Of a DNA stretch of 64,000 bases, positions 50,153 to 58,285 are shown one piece after another. The stretch comes from Sphingomonas piscis (GTDB lineage Bacteria; Pseudomonadota; Alphaproteobacteria; Sphingomonadales; Sphingomonadaceae). The notes under the pieces were generated by a model. The model was not told the DNA's origin. It was given only the letters and a program-made list of their open reading frames with translations, and did no database searches. A program made the position numbers and the translations under genes. The DNA lies in contig NZ_CP049869.1 in NCBI RefSeq assembly GCF_011300455.1, forward strand, positions 1,949,501 through 2,013,500, given 5' to 3'. Each line of letters begins with the position of its first letter. Position 1 is the first letter of the stretch.

Positions 50153-50665
50153 ATGTTGAAGATCGGCCTTCCGCCCGTCGCGCCCAATGACGCGACCTTG
50201 TTCATCCTGGGAAGCCTTCCCGGCGATGCCTCGCTCGCGGCGCAGCGTTATTATGCGCACCCCACCAATCAATTCTGGCGCTTGCTGGGCAGCGCGCTCG
50301 ACGAGCCGCTTGCGGACCTGGACTACCAGCAGCGGCTTGAACGTCTTGCCGGGCGGCAGGTTGGCTTGTGGGACGTGATCGCGTCGGCGCGCCGTCCAGG
50401 CAGCCTTGATCAGGCGATCCGCGATCCCGAGCATAACGCGTTGGAGACGCTGCTGGATCGCTTCCCCCAGGTTCGTGCCGTTGCCTTCAATGGCACTGCG
50501 GCAGCCAAGGCGGGCTTGCCGATGCTTGAGGGCAGGACGTCGGGGCTGCACCTGATCACGCTGCCATCGTCCAGCGCTGCCAACACGGCCACCTTCGCCG
50601 CCAAGTCATTGGCGTGGGCCGAGTTGAGCCGCTGGGCTGGAGCAAAGCGGTTGCACGAAGCGTAG
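50153..50665 (+). CDS. DNA-deoxyinosine glycosylase (UDG superfamily)
   Basis: A 170-aa base-excision enzyme. 'LFILGSLPGDASLAAQRYYAHPTNQFWRLL' is the signature of the hypoxanthine-DNA glycosylase family (family 6 UDG-like), with 'AVAFNGTAAAKAG' and 'ITLPSSSAAN' forming the other active-site loops. It removes deaminated adenine. ATG at 50153; no strong ribosome-binding site is visible, so the start is uncertain by a few codons. Confidence 0.85.
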   Translation: MLKIGLPPVAPNDATLFILGSLPGDASLAAQRYYAHPTNQFWRLLGSALDEPLADLDYQQRLERLAGRQVGLWDVIASARRPGSLDQAIRDPEHNALETLLDRFPQVRAVAFNGTAAAKAGLPMLEGRTSGLHLITLPSSSAANTATFAAKSLAWAELSRWAGAKRLHEA

Positions 50666-50685
50666 AGCCGTGCAGGATGACATTC

Positions 50686-50970
50686 ATGACAGCAGACGAG
50701 GAAACCCAAGAGAGCGACAAGCAATTGTCGATGGTCGACGAAGCTTTGGTCGCGGGCACGATCGCGAACACCAACGGCCTCCTGGTGATCCTTGCCAAGC
50801 TGGTGGCCAAGGGCGTGTTCGACCGCAACGACCTGACCGCCTTTTCGGATAGCTATTCCAAGCCGCTCGACCATGTCGGCATGCGGGAGAATGAGCTGGT
50901 CAGCCAGATGCAGGACCAGATGGAATCGACCCTTGCGGAACTGATGCGCTTTCTCAGCGAACGGAGCTGA
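50686..50970 (+). CDS. small acidic hypothetical protein
   Basis: A 94-aa protein ('TADEETQESDKQLSMVDEALVAGTIANTNGLLVILAKLVAKGVFDRNDL') that looks all-helical and acidic. Start at 50686 behind AGGATGACATTC; Met at 50677 is possible. No recognised domain. Confidence 0.65.
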   Translation: MTADEETQESDKQLSMVDEALVAGTIANTNGLLVILAKLVAKGVFDRNDLTAFSDSYSKPLDHVGMRENELVSQMQDQMESTLAELMRFLSERS

Positions 50971-51006
50971 ACAGCCCTATTCAACATTCGGTTACGTTTA
51001 GCCGTT

Positions 51007-51300
51007 ATGCCGACCCGAATGGCGACGCGTGTTGCACTGGATATGCGGCGGGAGCCGGGCTGGGTCGGGCGTGAGGAACGCCTGCCCGTACAGCTCAACG
51101 GTTACGCGCGCCGCGCCGACGATCAGGTCTTTCCGGTCGTGATCCACGACTTGTCGTGCGATGGCTGCCGGATCGAATGCACCGATCGCATCCTGGAGAT
51201 CGGCGAATGGCTGAGCCTCGATGTTGCCGGCCTTCAGAGCTTCCGCGCACAGGTACGCTGGTCGTTGCTTGGAAGCGCGGGAATCCGCTTCGAAGACTGA
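51007..51300 (+). CDS. single-domain PilZ protein
   Basis: A 97-aa PilZ-like protein: 'GREERLPVQLNGYARR' at the RxxxR position and 'VVIHDLSCDGCRIECTDR' at the second motif ((D/N)xSxxG). The arginine cluster is slightly shortened, so c-di-GMP binding is likely but not certain. No other domains. Short gap to both neighbours. Confidence 0.75.
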   Translation: MPTRMATRVALDMRREPGWVGREERLPVQLNGYARRADDQVFPVVIHDLSCDGCRIECTDRILEIGEWLSLDVAGLQSFRAQVRWSLLGSAGIRFED

Positions 51301-51349
51301 CAGTTCCGCTGCCGGAACAGGAGCGCGCGGCAAGCGCTTAGCTTCATCA

Positions 51350-52393
51350 ATGGCGCAACCTTCACAATCCATCGACGATAGGATGTTCGTTCGCCGCGTG
51401 CTGATCGTTATCGGTCTGGTCGCGCTGGCCCTGCTTGCCTGGCAGCTAAGGCAAGTCGTGGTGATGCTATTCGGCGCGGTGGTCGTTGCCGCCGTTTTCC
51501 GCTCCCTGGCCGACCCGATCTGCCGCTGGAGCAGGATGCCGAGCGGCGTTTCCGTAGCCATCGCGGTCGCCATCGTGTTCGGCGCCTTGGCGCTACTCGT
51601 CGCCTTCTTCGGAGTCGAGGTACGCGGTCAGATCGATCAATTGGGCGCCACCTTGCCGGAAGCGGTAAAATCCCTCGAGGAGAGGGTCGGCGACAATGAC
51701 TTCGTCCGCCGGGCACTCGCGACGGCGCGGGAGGGTGCAAGCGGCGGCATCGGCAATTTCGGGCGTATCATCATGTCCATCGGCAATGCGGCGGCGGACG
51801 CACTGGTGATCATCTTCGGCGGCATCTTCCTCGCCGCGCAGCCGCGCTTCTACAAGACAGGAGCGATCAAGCTGGTGCCCGAGGCTAAGCGCGACCTGGT
51901 CTCGAGCGCGATGGACGACAGCGAGCGCGCGCTTCGCCTGTGGCTCAAGGGTCAGCTCATCGCCATGGTGGCCGTCGGGCTGATGACCGGCCTTGGCCTG
52001 TGGCTGCTGGGCATGCAGTCCGCATTGGCGCTAGGTCTACTCGCCGGCCTGCTGGAGTTCGTGCCTTTCGCCGGACCAATCATTGCCGCCATTCCCGCGG
52101 TGCTGATAGCCTTGGCGGTAAACCCCGAAATGGCGCTTTGGGTGGTGCTGCTCTACACAGCGGTTCAGCAGGTGGAGAGCTATCTGCTGCAACCGCTCGT
52201 CCAGCAATATGCGGTCGACCTGCCGGGCGTGGTGTTGCTGTTTTCACTGATCGCCTTCGGCATCCTGTTCGGTGCCATCGGCGTTCTGTTCGCCGCACCG
52301 TTGGCGGTCGTCACCTATGTGATGGTCAAGAAGCTCTATGTTCGCGAAACATTGGGAACTGAGACCCCCATCCCTGGCGAAGACAAGGGCTAG
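51350..52393 (+). CDS. AI-2E family (PerM/TqsA-like) transporter
   Basis: A 347-aa polytopic protein with about 7-8 membrane helices: 'LVALALLAWQLRQVVVMLFGAVVVAAVF' at the start and the family core 'GLLAGLLEFVPFAGPIIAAIPAVLIALAV' and 'QQVESYLLQPLVQQYAVDLPGVVLLFSLIAFGILFGAIGVLFAAPLAVV'. Such proteins export small molecules or ions; quorum-signal export is not implied. ATG at 51350. It converges with the hybrid kinase gene (4-nt overlap). Confidence 0.9.
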   Translation: MAQPSQSIDDRMFVRRVLIVIGLVALALLAWQLRQVVVMLFGAVVVAAVFRSLADPICRWSRMPSGVSVAIAVAIVFGALALLVAFFGVEVRGQIDQLGATLPEAVKSLEERVGDNDFVRRALATAREGASGGIGNFGRIIMSIGNAAADALVIIFGGIFLAAQPRFYKTGAIKLVPEAKRDLVSSAMDDSERALRLWLKGQLIAMVAVGLMTGLGLWLLGMQSALALGLLAGLLEFVPFAGPIIAAIPAVLIALAVNPEMALWVVLLYTAVQQVESYLLQPLVQQYAVDLPGVVLLFSLIAFGILFGAIGVLFAAPLAVVTYVMVKKLYVRETLGTETPIPGEDKG

Positions 52394-54297
52394 GCGGCCG
52401 CTGCGTCCTGTGTCGCAAGCAGGCGGGTGATCGCCCGACGAAGTTCCTTTGCCCCATAAGGTTTCACCAGCACGGCCGAATCCGGCAATCCCTTGACCAG
52501 TTCGTCGCTGTACCCGGTCGTCAGCAGCACGGGCAGGCCGGGATGTGCACGCTTGAGCTGCGCTGCGAGTTCGAGGCCGCCCATGCCCGGCATGACCACG
52601 TCCGAAAAGACGAGGTCGGGCTGCACATCCGGGAGTTGGGAAAGCGCGTCCTCGGCGGAGGCGGCGAGGTGAACCTCGCAGCCAAGATCGCGAAGAAGAT
52701 CTTCGGCGAAGCCGCGCACGTCCGCATTATCCTCAACCAGCAGCACCTTCAGGTTGGGCGGAACAGACGCATCTGCCTGCTCCGTAACGTCGGCGCCGAC
52801 CGCCTTGCCGCTTGCCGGCAGCAGCAGCGACACGGTTGTTCCGGTGCCCTCGACCGAGTCGATTTCGGCGCGTCCCCCCGCCTGGGCCGCAAAGCCGTGG
52901 ATTTGCGACAGGCCAAGCCCGGTCCCCTTGCCGATCTCCTTGGTTGTGAAAAAGGGTTCAAAGGCCCGATCCAGCACGCGCTGGGGCATGCCGAGGCCGG
53001 TGTCTGCAACGGACACTCGCACCACAACGCCGTCCGCGTCCGCTTCGCGGCGCGAGCTGAGCGTAATTCGTCCGCCGTCGGGCATCGCGTCACGGGCGTT
53101 AAGCGCCGCGTTGAGGACCGCAGTTTCGAATTGGGAGAGGTCGACCTCCACGTTGCCGGCGTCGGCTTCTAGGTCGAGCACCAGCTCCACGTGGCTGCCG
53201 AGGGTGCGTCCCATGACGTTGGCGAAGCTCTGCAGCCGCTCGTTGACGTCAACGACCTGCGGCTTGATCGGCTGACGACGCCCGAATGCGAGGAGATGGT
53301 TGGTCAGCGACGTCGCTCTTGCGGACGTCTCGGCGATTGCCGAGAGATATTGCTGCTTCTTCTCGTCAGAGAGATCCGGTCGGCGGATCAGGAAATCGGC
53401 GGAGCCCGAGATGACGGTCAGCAGATTGTTGAAGTCGTGGGCAATGCCGCCCGTGAGCTCACCCAGTGCCTGCAGCTTCTGCGATTGGGCCAGTGCTTCG
53501 CGGGTTCGGTCCAGCTCTTCCTGCGCTCTTTTCTTCTCGGTCGCGTCGCGGGTGATCTTGGCGAAGCCGACATGCTCGCCCTGTTCGTTGTAGATCGGAT
53601 CGATCAGGACATGTGCCCAGAACAAGGAGCCATCCTTGCGCACGCGCCAGGCCTCCCGCTCATATTTTCCTTCGCGCAGAGCCGTTTCCAGCGCCCGTTG
53701 CGGCTCGCCGCTGGCGCGGTCGTGATCGGTGTAAAAGCGCGAGAAATGCTGCCCGACGATCTCGTCGGCCGAATAGCCCTTGATGGCCTCAGCACCTGAA
53801 TTCCAGTTGGTGATGATGCCATTCCTGTCGAGCATGTAGATCGCATAGTCGCGCACGCCCTGCACGAGCAGGCGGAAACGCTGCTCGCTTTCGAACAGCG
53901 CCTGTTCCTGCTGACGACGTTCGGTCACATCGCGGGTGATCTTGGCGAAGCCGAGCAGCTGACCATCTTCATCGCGGATGGGGTCGACCACCACGTGTGC
54001 CCAGAAGCGCGTGCCGTCCTTTCGCACCCGCCAACCTTCGGATTCGAACTTGCCGTCACGCGCGGCGATCCTGAGTGCTCGGCCGGGGAGGTCGCTGTCG
54101 CGATCCTCGTCGGTGAAGAAGCGGGAAAAATGTTCGCCGATGATCTCGTCTGCGGCGTAGCCCTTGAACCGCTGCGCGCCGGCGTTCCAGGTGGAGATCC
54201 GACCCGTCGAATCGAGCATATAGATGGCGTAGTCGGTGACCGCGCTGACGAGGAGCTGAAAGCGCTCGTTGTGTGAAATCGTCCCGAGATCAGTCAT
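52390..54297 (-). CDS. PAS-PAS hybrid sensor histidine kinase
   Basis: A 635-aa soluble hybrid kinase. Two near-identical PAS/PAC units ('VTDYAIYMLDSTGRISTWNAGAQRFKGYAADEIIG' and 'VRDYAIYMLDRNGIITNWNSGAEAIKGYSADEIVG') are followed by a HisKA with 'GGIAHDFNNLLTVI', a HATPase ('NARDAM', 'DTGLGMP', 'GTGLGLSQIHG') and a receiver with Asp in 'LVFSDVVMPGMGG'. The PAS type is often haem- or flavin-independent; the signal is unknown. Its text is clearly distinct from the kinase at 16840. Confidence 0.93.
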   Translation of the reverse strand: MTDLGTISHNERFQLLVSAVTDYAIYMLDSTGRISTWNAGAQRFKGYAADEIIGEHFSRFFTDEDRDSDLPGRALRIAARDGKFESEGWRVRKDGTRFWAHVVVDPIRDEDGQLLGFAKITRDVTERRQQEQALFESEQRFRLLVQGVRDYAIYMLDRNGIITNWNSGAEAIKGYSADEIVGQHFSRFYTDHDRASGEPQRALETALREGKYEREAWRVRKDGSLFWAHVLIDPIYNEQGEHVGFAKITRDATEKKRAQEELDRTREALAQSQKLQALGELTGGIAHDFNNLLTVISGSADFLIRRPDLSDEKKQQYLSAIAETSARATSLTNHLLAFGRRQPIKPQVVDVNERLQSFANVMGRTLGSHVELVLDLEADAGNVEVDLSQFETAVLNAALNARDAMPDGGRITLSSRREADADGVVVRVSVADTGLGMPQRVLDRAFEPFFTTKEIGKGTGLGLSQIHGFAAQAGGRAEIDSVEGTGTTVSLLLPASGKAVGADVTEQADASVPPNLKVLLVEDNADVRGFAEDLLRDLGCEVHLAASAEDALSQLPDVQPDLVFSDVVMPGMGGLELAAQLKRAHPGLPVLLTTGYSDELVKGLPDSAVLVKPYGAKELRRAITRLLATQDAAAA

Positions 54298-54458
54298 GCA
54301 CGCCTAGCCGTTAGCCGGTATTGACCGGCAACGCCCACCCCTGCGGCTCACCTGTAGTCAGGAGGCCTTGAAAGCAAGGTAAAACGTCTGCCGCCGCGGT
54401 CCGTGAGGCTGGATTGACTGGCGGCACGGAAGCTCACATATGGCCGCCTCCTCGGCGA

Positions 54459-54534
54459 GGCCCCTTCGTCTAGCGGTCTAGGACGTCGCCCTCTCACGGC
54501 GAAAACACGGGTTCGAGTCCCGTAGGGGTCACCA
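54459..54534 (+). tRNA. tRNA-Glu (anticodon CTC)
   Basis: A complete cloverleaf. The acceptor GGCCCCT pairs with AGGGGTC (one G-U), the anticodon stem CGCC/GGCG carries the loop with anticodon CTC, the T-loop is GGTTCGAGTCC and the CCA end is encoded. It reads GAG glutamate codons. Confidence 0.94.
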
Positions 54535-54577
54535 TTCGCCCGCTTCCCCGCCGACGGTTACTCCTGTACCAGGAGGC

Positions 54578-55330
54578 ATGGCGGACGAAGCCGATCAATC
54601 CGCCCGGGGCGGCGATCTGGTTTACCGGCATCGGCTGCCGACCCGAATCTGGCATTGGGTGAATGCGGTGACCGTCGTCGTCATGCTGATGAGCGGCGCG
54701 ATGATCTTCAACGCCCACCCGCACCTCTACTGGGGAAATTACGGCGCGAACTTTGATCGGCCCTGGTTGTCCTTCCAGGGCCGCCCGTTTCCCGGCTGGG
54801 CAACGATACCGTCGACGTACAATCTGGCGTTGTCGCGCCAATGGCACTTGTTCTTCGCCTGGATCCTGAGCCTCGGGCTGCTGTTCCATCTGGTGGCGAG
54901 CCTTGCCAACCGCCACATTCAGCGGGATTTGCGGCTATCGCGTGCGGAATTGGCGCCGCGGCACCTTTGGCAAGACATCATGGACCACGCACGGCTGCGT
55001 TTCCCGACGGGGCAAGCGGCATTGCGGTACAACGTGCTTCAAAAGATCGCCTATGTGGCCGTGATCTTCATCCTCCTGCCCCTGCTGATCCTGACCGGCA
55101 TGTGCCTGTCGCCTGGCCTTAACGCGGTGTTCCACTGGCCAATGGACCTGATGGGCGGCCGGCAGTCCGCGCGTTCAATCCACTTCATCTGCGCGGCGCT
55201 GATCCTTGCCTTCACCATCGTCCACCTGGCGCTGGTGCTACTTGCCGGGCCGTTCAATGAGGTTCGCTCGATGATTACCGGCCGCTATCGCCTCCCTCTC
55301 GATCAGGCCGCACCGGAGGTGGATGGATGA
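54578..55330 (+). CDS. cytochrome b561-type membrane subunit
   Basis: A 250-aa protein with four to five membrane helices and histidines placed for two haems ('WHWVNAVTVVVML', 'WHLFFAWILSLGLLFHLVASL', 'IHFICAALILAFTIVHLALVLL'). This is the b/b6-like family that delivers electrons to periplasmic oxidoreductases. It overlaps the molybdenum enzyme gene by 4 nt, so it is the electron-transfer partner. ATG behind AGGAGG. Confidence 0.9.
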   Translation: MADEADQSARGGDLVYRHRLPTRIWHWVNAVTVVVMLMSGAMIFNAHPHLYWGNYGANFDRPWLSFQGRPFPGWATIPSTYNLALSRQWHLFFAWILSLGLLFHLVASLANRHIQRDLRLSRAELAPRHLWQDIMDHARLRFPTGQAALRYNVLQKIAYVAVIFILLPLLILTGMCLSPGLNAVFHWPMDLMGGRQSARSIHFICAALILAFTIVHLALVLLAGPFNEVRSMITGRYRLPLDQAAPEVDG

Positions 55331-56091
55331 GCCGCCTGATCACCCGCCGCGCATTGGTCGGGGGCATGATTGCCGGCGGCGGCGGCTTGTTGGCGGGCTG
55401 CGACCGCCTGGGCCAGAATGAGGAATTCCGGGCGCTGCTCGGAACCGGCGAAAAGGCCAACCAGGCGGTTCAGCGCCTTCTCCAAAACCGGACGGCCCTG
55501 GCTCAGGAGTTCGCGCCTTCGCAGCGCTCGCCGATCTTTCGTCCCAACGGCACCAGAATGCCGGCGGGGCCCGATTATGCCGCGCATCTCGCCAACCAGT
55601 TTGCCGACTGGAACTTGATCGTGGACGGGGCCGTATCTCGCCCTCGCGCATTTTCACTGGCCGAGGTGAAGGCGCTGCCGGCGCGCACGCAGATCACCCG
55701 CCACGATTGCGTCGAGGGCTGGAGCGCGATCGCCAAGTGGACCGGCGTCCCGCTGAAGATCCTGCTCGACTTGGCGGGCATTCGGCCGGAAGCCCGCTTC
55801 ATCGTCTTTCACTGCGCCGACAGGCAGTCGAACGGAACGATGTGGTATGAATCGATCGACCGTATCGACGCCGCGCATCCGCAAACCATTCTGGCGTGGG
55901 CGATAAACGATCAGCCTTTGCCGGTGCAGAACGGTGCCCCGCTTCGCATGCGGATTGAGCGGCAACTCGGCTACAAGCATGCGAAATATGTCCAGCGCAT
56001 CGAGGCGGTGACCACGCTGGCACATACCTATGGCGGCAAGGGCGGCTATTGGGAGGATGTCGCGGGCTACGAGTGGTACGCCGGCATTTAG
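55327..56091 (+). CDS. molybdopterin-dependent oxidoreductase, sulfite-oxidase family
   Basis: A 254-aa periplasmic enzyme. The Tat-like '[21 protein letters not shown]' combines a twin-Arg and a lipobox, so it may be an exported lipoprotein. The molybdenum ligand Cys is in '[18 protein letters not shown]', and 'HCADRQS...MWYESID' fits the fold. It resembles the MsrP/YedY class, but its partner is a cytochrome b561 rather than MsrQ. The substrate is unknown. Confidence 0.87.
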   Translation: MSRLITRRALVGGMIAGGGGLLAGCDRLGQNEEFRALLGTGEKANQAVQRLLQNRTALAQEFAPSQRSPIFRPNGTRMPAGPDYAAHLANQFADWNLIVDGAVSRPRAFSLAEVKALPARTQITRHDCVEGWSAIAKWTGVPLKILLDLAGIRPEARFIVFHCADRQSNGTMWYESIDRIDAAHPQTILAWAINDQPLPVQNGAPLRMRIERQLGYKHAKYVQRIEAVTTLAHTYGGKGGYWEDVAGYEWYAGI

Positions 56092-56142
56092 CGTTGCTTC
56101 GCCTTGACTTGTGGGCGCTTTTCGGGTTGAGGCGGCGTCATC

Positions 56143-56171
56143 GCGGGGCGGAAACGCTCCGCTTTTGTTTT
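56143..56171 (+). terminator. Rho-independent terminator after the molybdenum oxidoreductase
   Basis: An 8-bp stem GCGGGGCG/CGCTCCGC (one G-U pair) with a GAAA tetraloop is followed by TTTTGTTTT. It separates the cytochrome/oxidoreductase operon from rplQ. Confidence 0.85.
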
Positions 56172-56249
56172 CAGGGTCATGGGCGGTCCCCTCAAGCACC
56201 GCCTGGCTGGAGCTACCTCACACGGGCTCCTGACGAACGGAGAAAGACT

Positions 56250-56669
56250 ATGCGTCATCGCGTCGGCGGACGGAAGCTTCAGCGTACCTCGAGCCATCGT
56301 GCGGCCCTGTTCCGCAACATGGCTGCCGCGCTGATCAAGCATGAGCAGATCACCACCACCACCGCCAAGGCGAAGGAGCTTCGCCCCTATGTCGAGAAGC
56401 TGATCACGCTTGCGAAGAAGGGTGGCCTTTCCAATCGCCGCCTTGCGCATGCCCGCCTGCTCGACGATGCGCAGCTGGTGAAGCTGTTCGACGTCATCGC
56501 CCCGCGTTACGCCGGCCGTGAGGGCGGCTACACCCGCATCATCAAGGCCGGCATCCGCCAGTCGGATGCGGCACCGATCGCGATTATCGAATTGGTCGAC
56601 CGCGACGTTTCGGCCAAGGGTCAGGACAGCGGTCCGGTTGTGACCGAAGACGAGTTCGAGGCCGCCTAA
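56250..56669 (+). CDS. rplQ: 50S ribosomal protein L17
   Basis: A 139-aa ribosomal protein, canonical '[37 protein letters not shown]' start with a slightly extended acidic C-terminus. ATG at 56250 behind ACGGAGAAAG. It stands alone: upstream is a terminator and a redox operon, not rpoA, so it must have its own promoter in the ~80 nt after that terminator. Confidence 0.97.
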   Translation: MRHRVGGRKLQRTSSHRAALFRNMAAALIKHEQITTTTAKAKELRPYVEKLITLAKKGGLSNRRLAHARLLDDAQLVKLFDVIAPRYAGREGGYTRIIKAGIRQSDAAPIAIIELVDRDVSAKGQDSGPVVTEDEFEAA

Positions 56670-56693
56670 GCGCGTCGAACCTTCGTTAAGGTC

Positions 56694-56722
56694 GCTGAAC
56701 CGCGGACAACATGCGGTTCAGC
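56694..56722. other. perfect 10-bp hairpin after rplQ
   Basis: GCTGAACCGC (56694-56703) and GCGGTTCAGC (56713-56722) with a 9-nt loop, 25 nt after the rplQ stop. There is no T-tract on either side, so it may be a transcript-end stabiliser, a Rho-dependent end, or a protein-binding dyad. Confidence 0.6.
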
Positions 56723-56808
56723 ACCACCCCATTGCGAATCATGTAGGCATCCCAACAGGACAGCCGTGCGTTGTGCCGGCAAGAAAGTCCCAGTTGAGGA
56801 GAAAGCCC

Positions 56809-57336
56809 ATGACGGCGATCAAATATCTGCTTGCTGGCGGCGCTGGCCTCGCGGCGATGGCCGCGGCAACTCCGGCCTCCGCTCAGATCTACCCCGGCTA
56901 CGGTTACGGCGGCGGCAACGTCGTCGGCCAGGTGCTCGGTCAAATCCTGAACCCTGGTTATGGCGGTTACAACAGTTACGGCGGTTATGGCATGAACAGC
57001 CAGGCGGCAGTGAACCAATGCGCCGCCGCGGTGACTGATCGGGTCAACCGTCAGTATGGCGGTTACGCTGGCTACGGCGGTTACAACGGCGGTGCCCGCG
57101 TTGCTGCCATCACCAGCGTCGAGCCGCGCTCGAACGGCAAGATGCGGGTGCGCGGCATTGCGCAGTCGGCGGCCTACGGCGGCTACAATGGAGTACCGCA
57201 GGAGTTCGCGTTCAAGTGCAACGTCGATTACCGCGGTTACATCACCGACATCGACCTTGACCGCACCAACACACGCTATGGCTACGGCACCTACAACAGC
57301 CCGTATCAGCCGTATGGAACCTATCGCCGCTACTAA
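56809..57336 (+). CDS. Gly/Tyr-rich secreted protein
   Basis: A 175-aa precursor: signal peptide 'MTAIKYLLAGGAGLAAMAAA' with cleavage after 'ASAQ', then GGY/GYG repeats interrupted by a 50-residue ordered stretch ('GARVAAITSVEPRSNGKMRVRGIA', 'FKCNVDYRGYITDIDLDR'). ATG behind GAGGAGAAAG. Secreted and possibly surface-associated; function unknown. A strong terminator follows. Confidence 0.85.
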   Translation: MTAIKYLLAGGAGLAAMAAATPASAQIYPGYGYGGGNVVGQVLGQILNPGYGGYNSYGGYGMNSQAAVNQCAAAVTDRVNRQYGGYAGYGGYNGGARVAAITSVEPRSNGKMRVRGIAQSAAYGGYNGVPQEFAFKCNVDYRGYITDIDLDRTNTRYGYGTYNSPYQPYGTYRRY

Positions 57337-57740
57337 GCGGATGATGGAATGAGAGGCGCGGGCGTTCTTCGGATCGCCCGCGCTTTTTCTTTACGCGAGC
57401 GCCTCGGCAGGGTCGAGGAAGATCCCCCGGCCTCCCGCCCACGAGTCCAGCAGATCTGGGCCCGAAGAGGGCGCGACCGCGCAAGCTGCAGCATGACCTC
57501 GGCGCCGACGTCCAGTTCGGCATGCGAGTTGATCCGGAAACCGGAGCTTGAAACGTCGAGAACCTGGACGCGGAACTCGCAGCCGTCCGATTCTCTTATA
57601 AGGGCTTCGAATTGGACGGAGATCCGCCGTTCCCGACCAAACCGCTCACTGTTGCCTTGCACTTCACCGCTCCCTGCACGAACCCGCACAGGACGTCTTT
57701 CACTCACAGGCAGCAGCCGAGCTGCCCGAACCACGTCCAA
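57333..57740 (-). CDS. PilZ domain protein, frameshifted near the 3' end
   Basis: A 135-aa frame as read. The PilZ part is clear: 'FGRERRISVQFEALIRESDG' and 'VLDVSSSGFRINSHAELDVG'. After 'TRGREAGG' the frame turns to nonsense and runs through the terminator of the facing gene. One G added to the run at 57424-57428 gives 'IFLDPAEALA' and a stop at 57391-57393, beside the terminator T-tract. The restored protein is about 116 aa. Start is TTG 57740 or GTG 57734. Confidence 0.75.
   Translation of the reverse strand: MDVVRAARLLPVSERRPVRVRAGSGEVQGNSERFGRERRISVQFEALIRESDGCEFRVQVLDVSSSGFRINSHAELDVGAEVMLQLARSRPLRAQICWTRGREAGGSSSTLPRRSRKEKARAIRRTPAPLIPSSA
57355..57392 (+). terminator. Rho-independent terminator of the Gly/Tyr-rich protein gene
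   Basis: Stem GCGCGGGCG/CGCCCGCGC (57356-57364 and 57375-57383), 10-nt loop, then TTTTTCTTT. Very strong signal 20 nt after the stop codon. Confidence 0.92.
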
Positions 57741-57806
57741 ATGTCGATTTACTCGGGACCGGTTAAGGCTGAAGCACCAGAAGAGGTTAACGTGCCGCTG
57801 AGCACG

Positions 57807-58169
57807 TCAGCTTTGAACGGCCGGTCGTTGGCCGAGCGCCTGTTTCACGGCTGCTGAGAGCGCATCCGCCTTGACGGGTTTCTGGACGATGATCGCGTCG
57901 GGCGCGCGGTCCTGCAATTCTTCCGCATAGGCCGTGATGAAGACCACGGGAATTCGGCGTTTGCGGCAGATTTCGCTGACCGCTTTCAGCCCGTCGCCCG
58001 GCAACAAGCGAACGTCGGCGGTGATGAGGTCGATGCTCTGCTCGCCGGCGCCCATCACGGCTGCGTCCTCGGATCGAGCGAAACTGAACGTCGTGAAGCC
58101 AAGCCCCTCCAGCATATCCTGAAGCGAGCGGCTGATGAGATATTCGTCTTCGATGATGAATACGTGCAT
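57807..58169 (-). CDS. single-domain response regulator
   Basis: A 120-aa receiver-only protein: 'VFIIEDEYLISRSLQDMLEGLGF' with the acidic pair, the acceptor Asp in 'LITADVRLLPGDG', Thr in 'VVFITAYAEE', and Lys in 'IVQKPVKADAL'. Similar to CheY-like/stress receivers of alphaproteobacteria. Start at 58169, about 115 nt from guaA, divergent. Confidence 0.9.
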   Translation of the reverse strand: MHVFIIEDEYLISRSLQDMLEGLGFTTFSFARSEDAAVMGAGEQSIDLITADVRLLPGDGLKAVSEICRKRRIPVVFITAYAEELQDRAPDAIIVQKPVKADALSAAVKQALGQRPAVQS

Positions 58170-58285
58170 GACCCATTTAATGACTTGATGGACGATAAGC
58201 TCCCAAAAGTCGGCTTGGCGACCTTTGTTCAAGCGCCCTGCCGGGGTGAACTTGCCTCCGCTGCCAGAACGGCTAACGGGCAGCC

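Noticed and set aside
56088..56180. 30-aa basic frame on the minus strand before rplQ, with a GAGGGG ribosome-binding site
   Set aside because: It coincides with the plus-strand terminator (56143-56171) of the preceding operon and has no other support.
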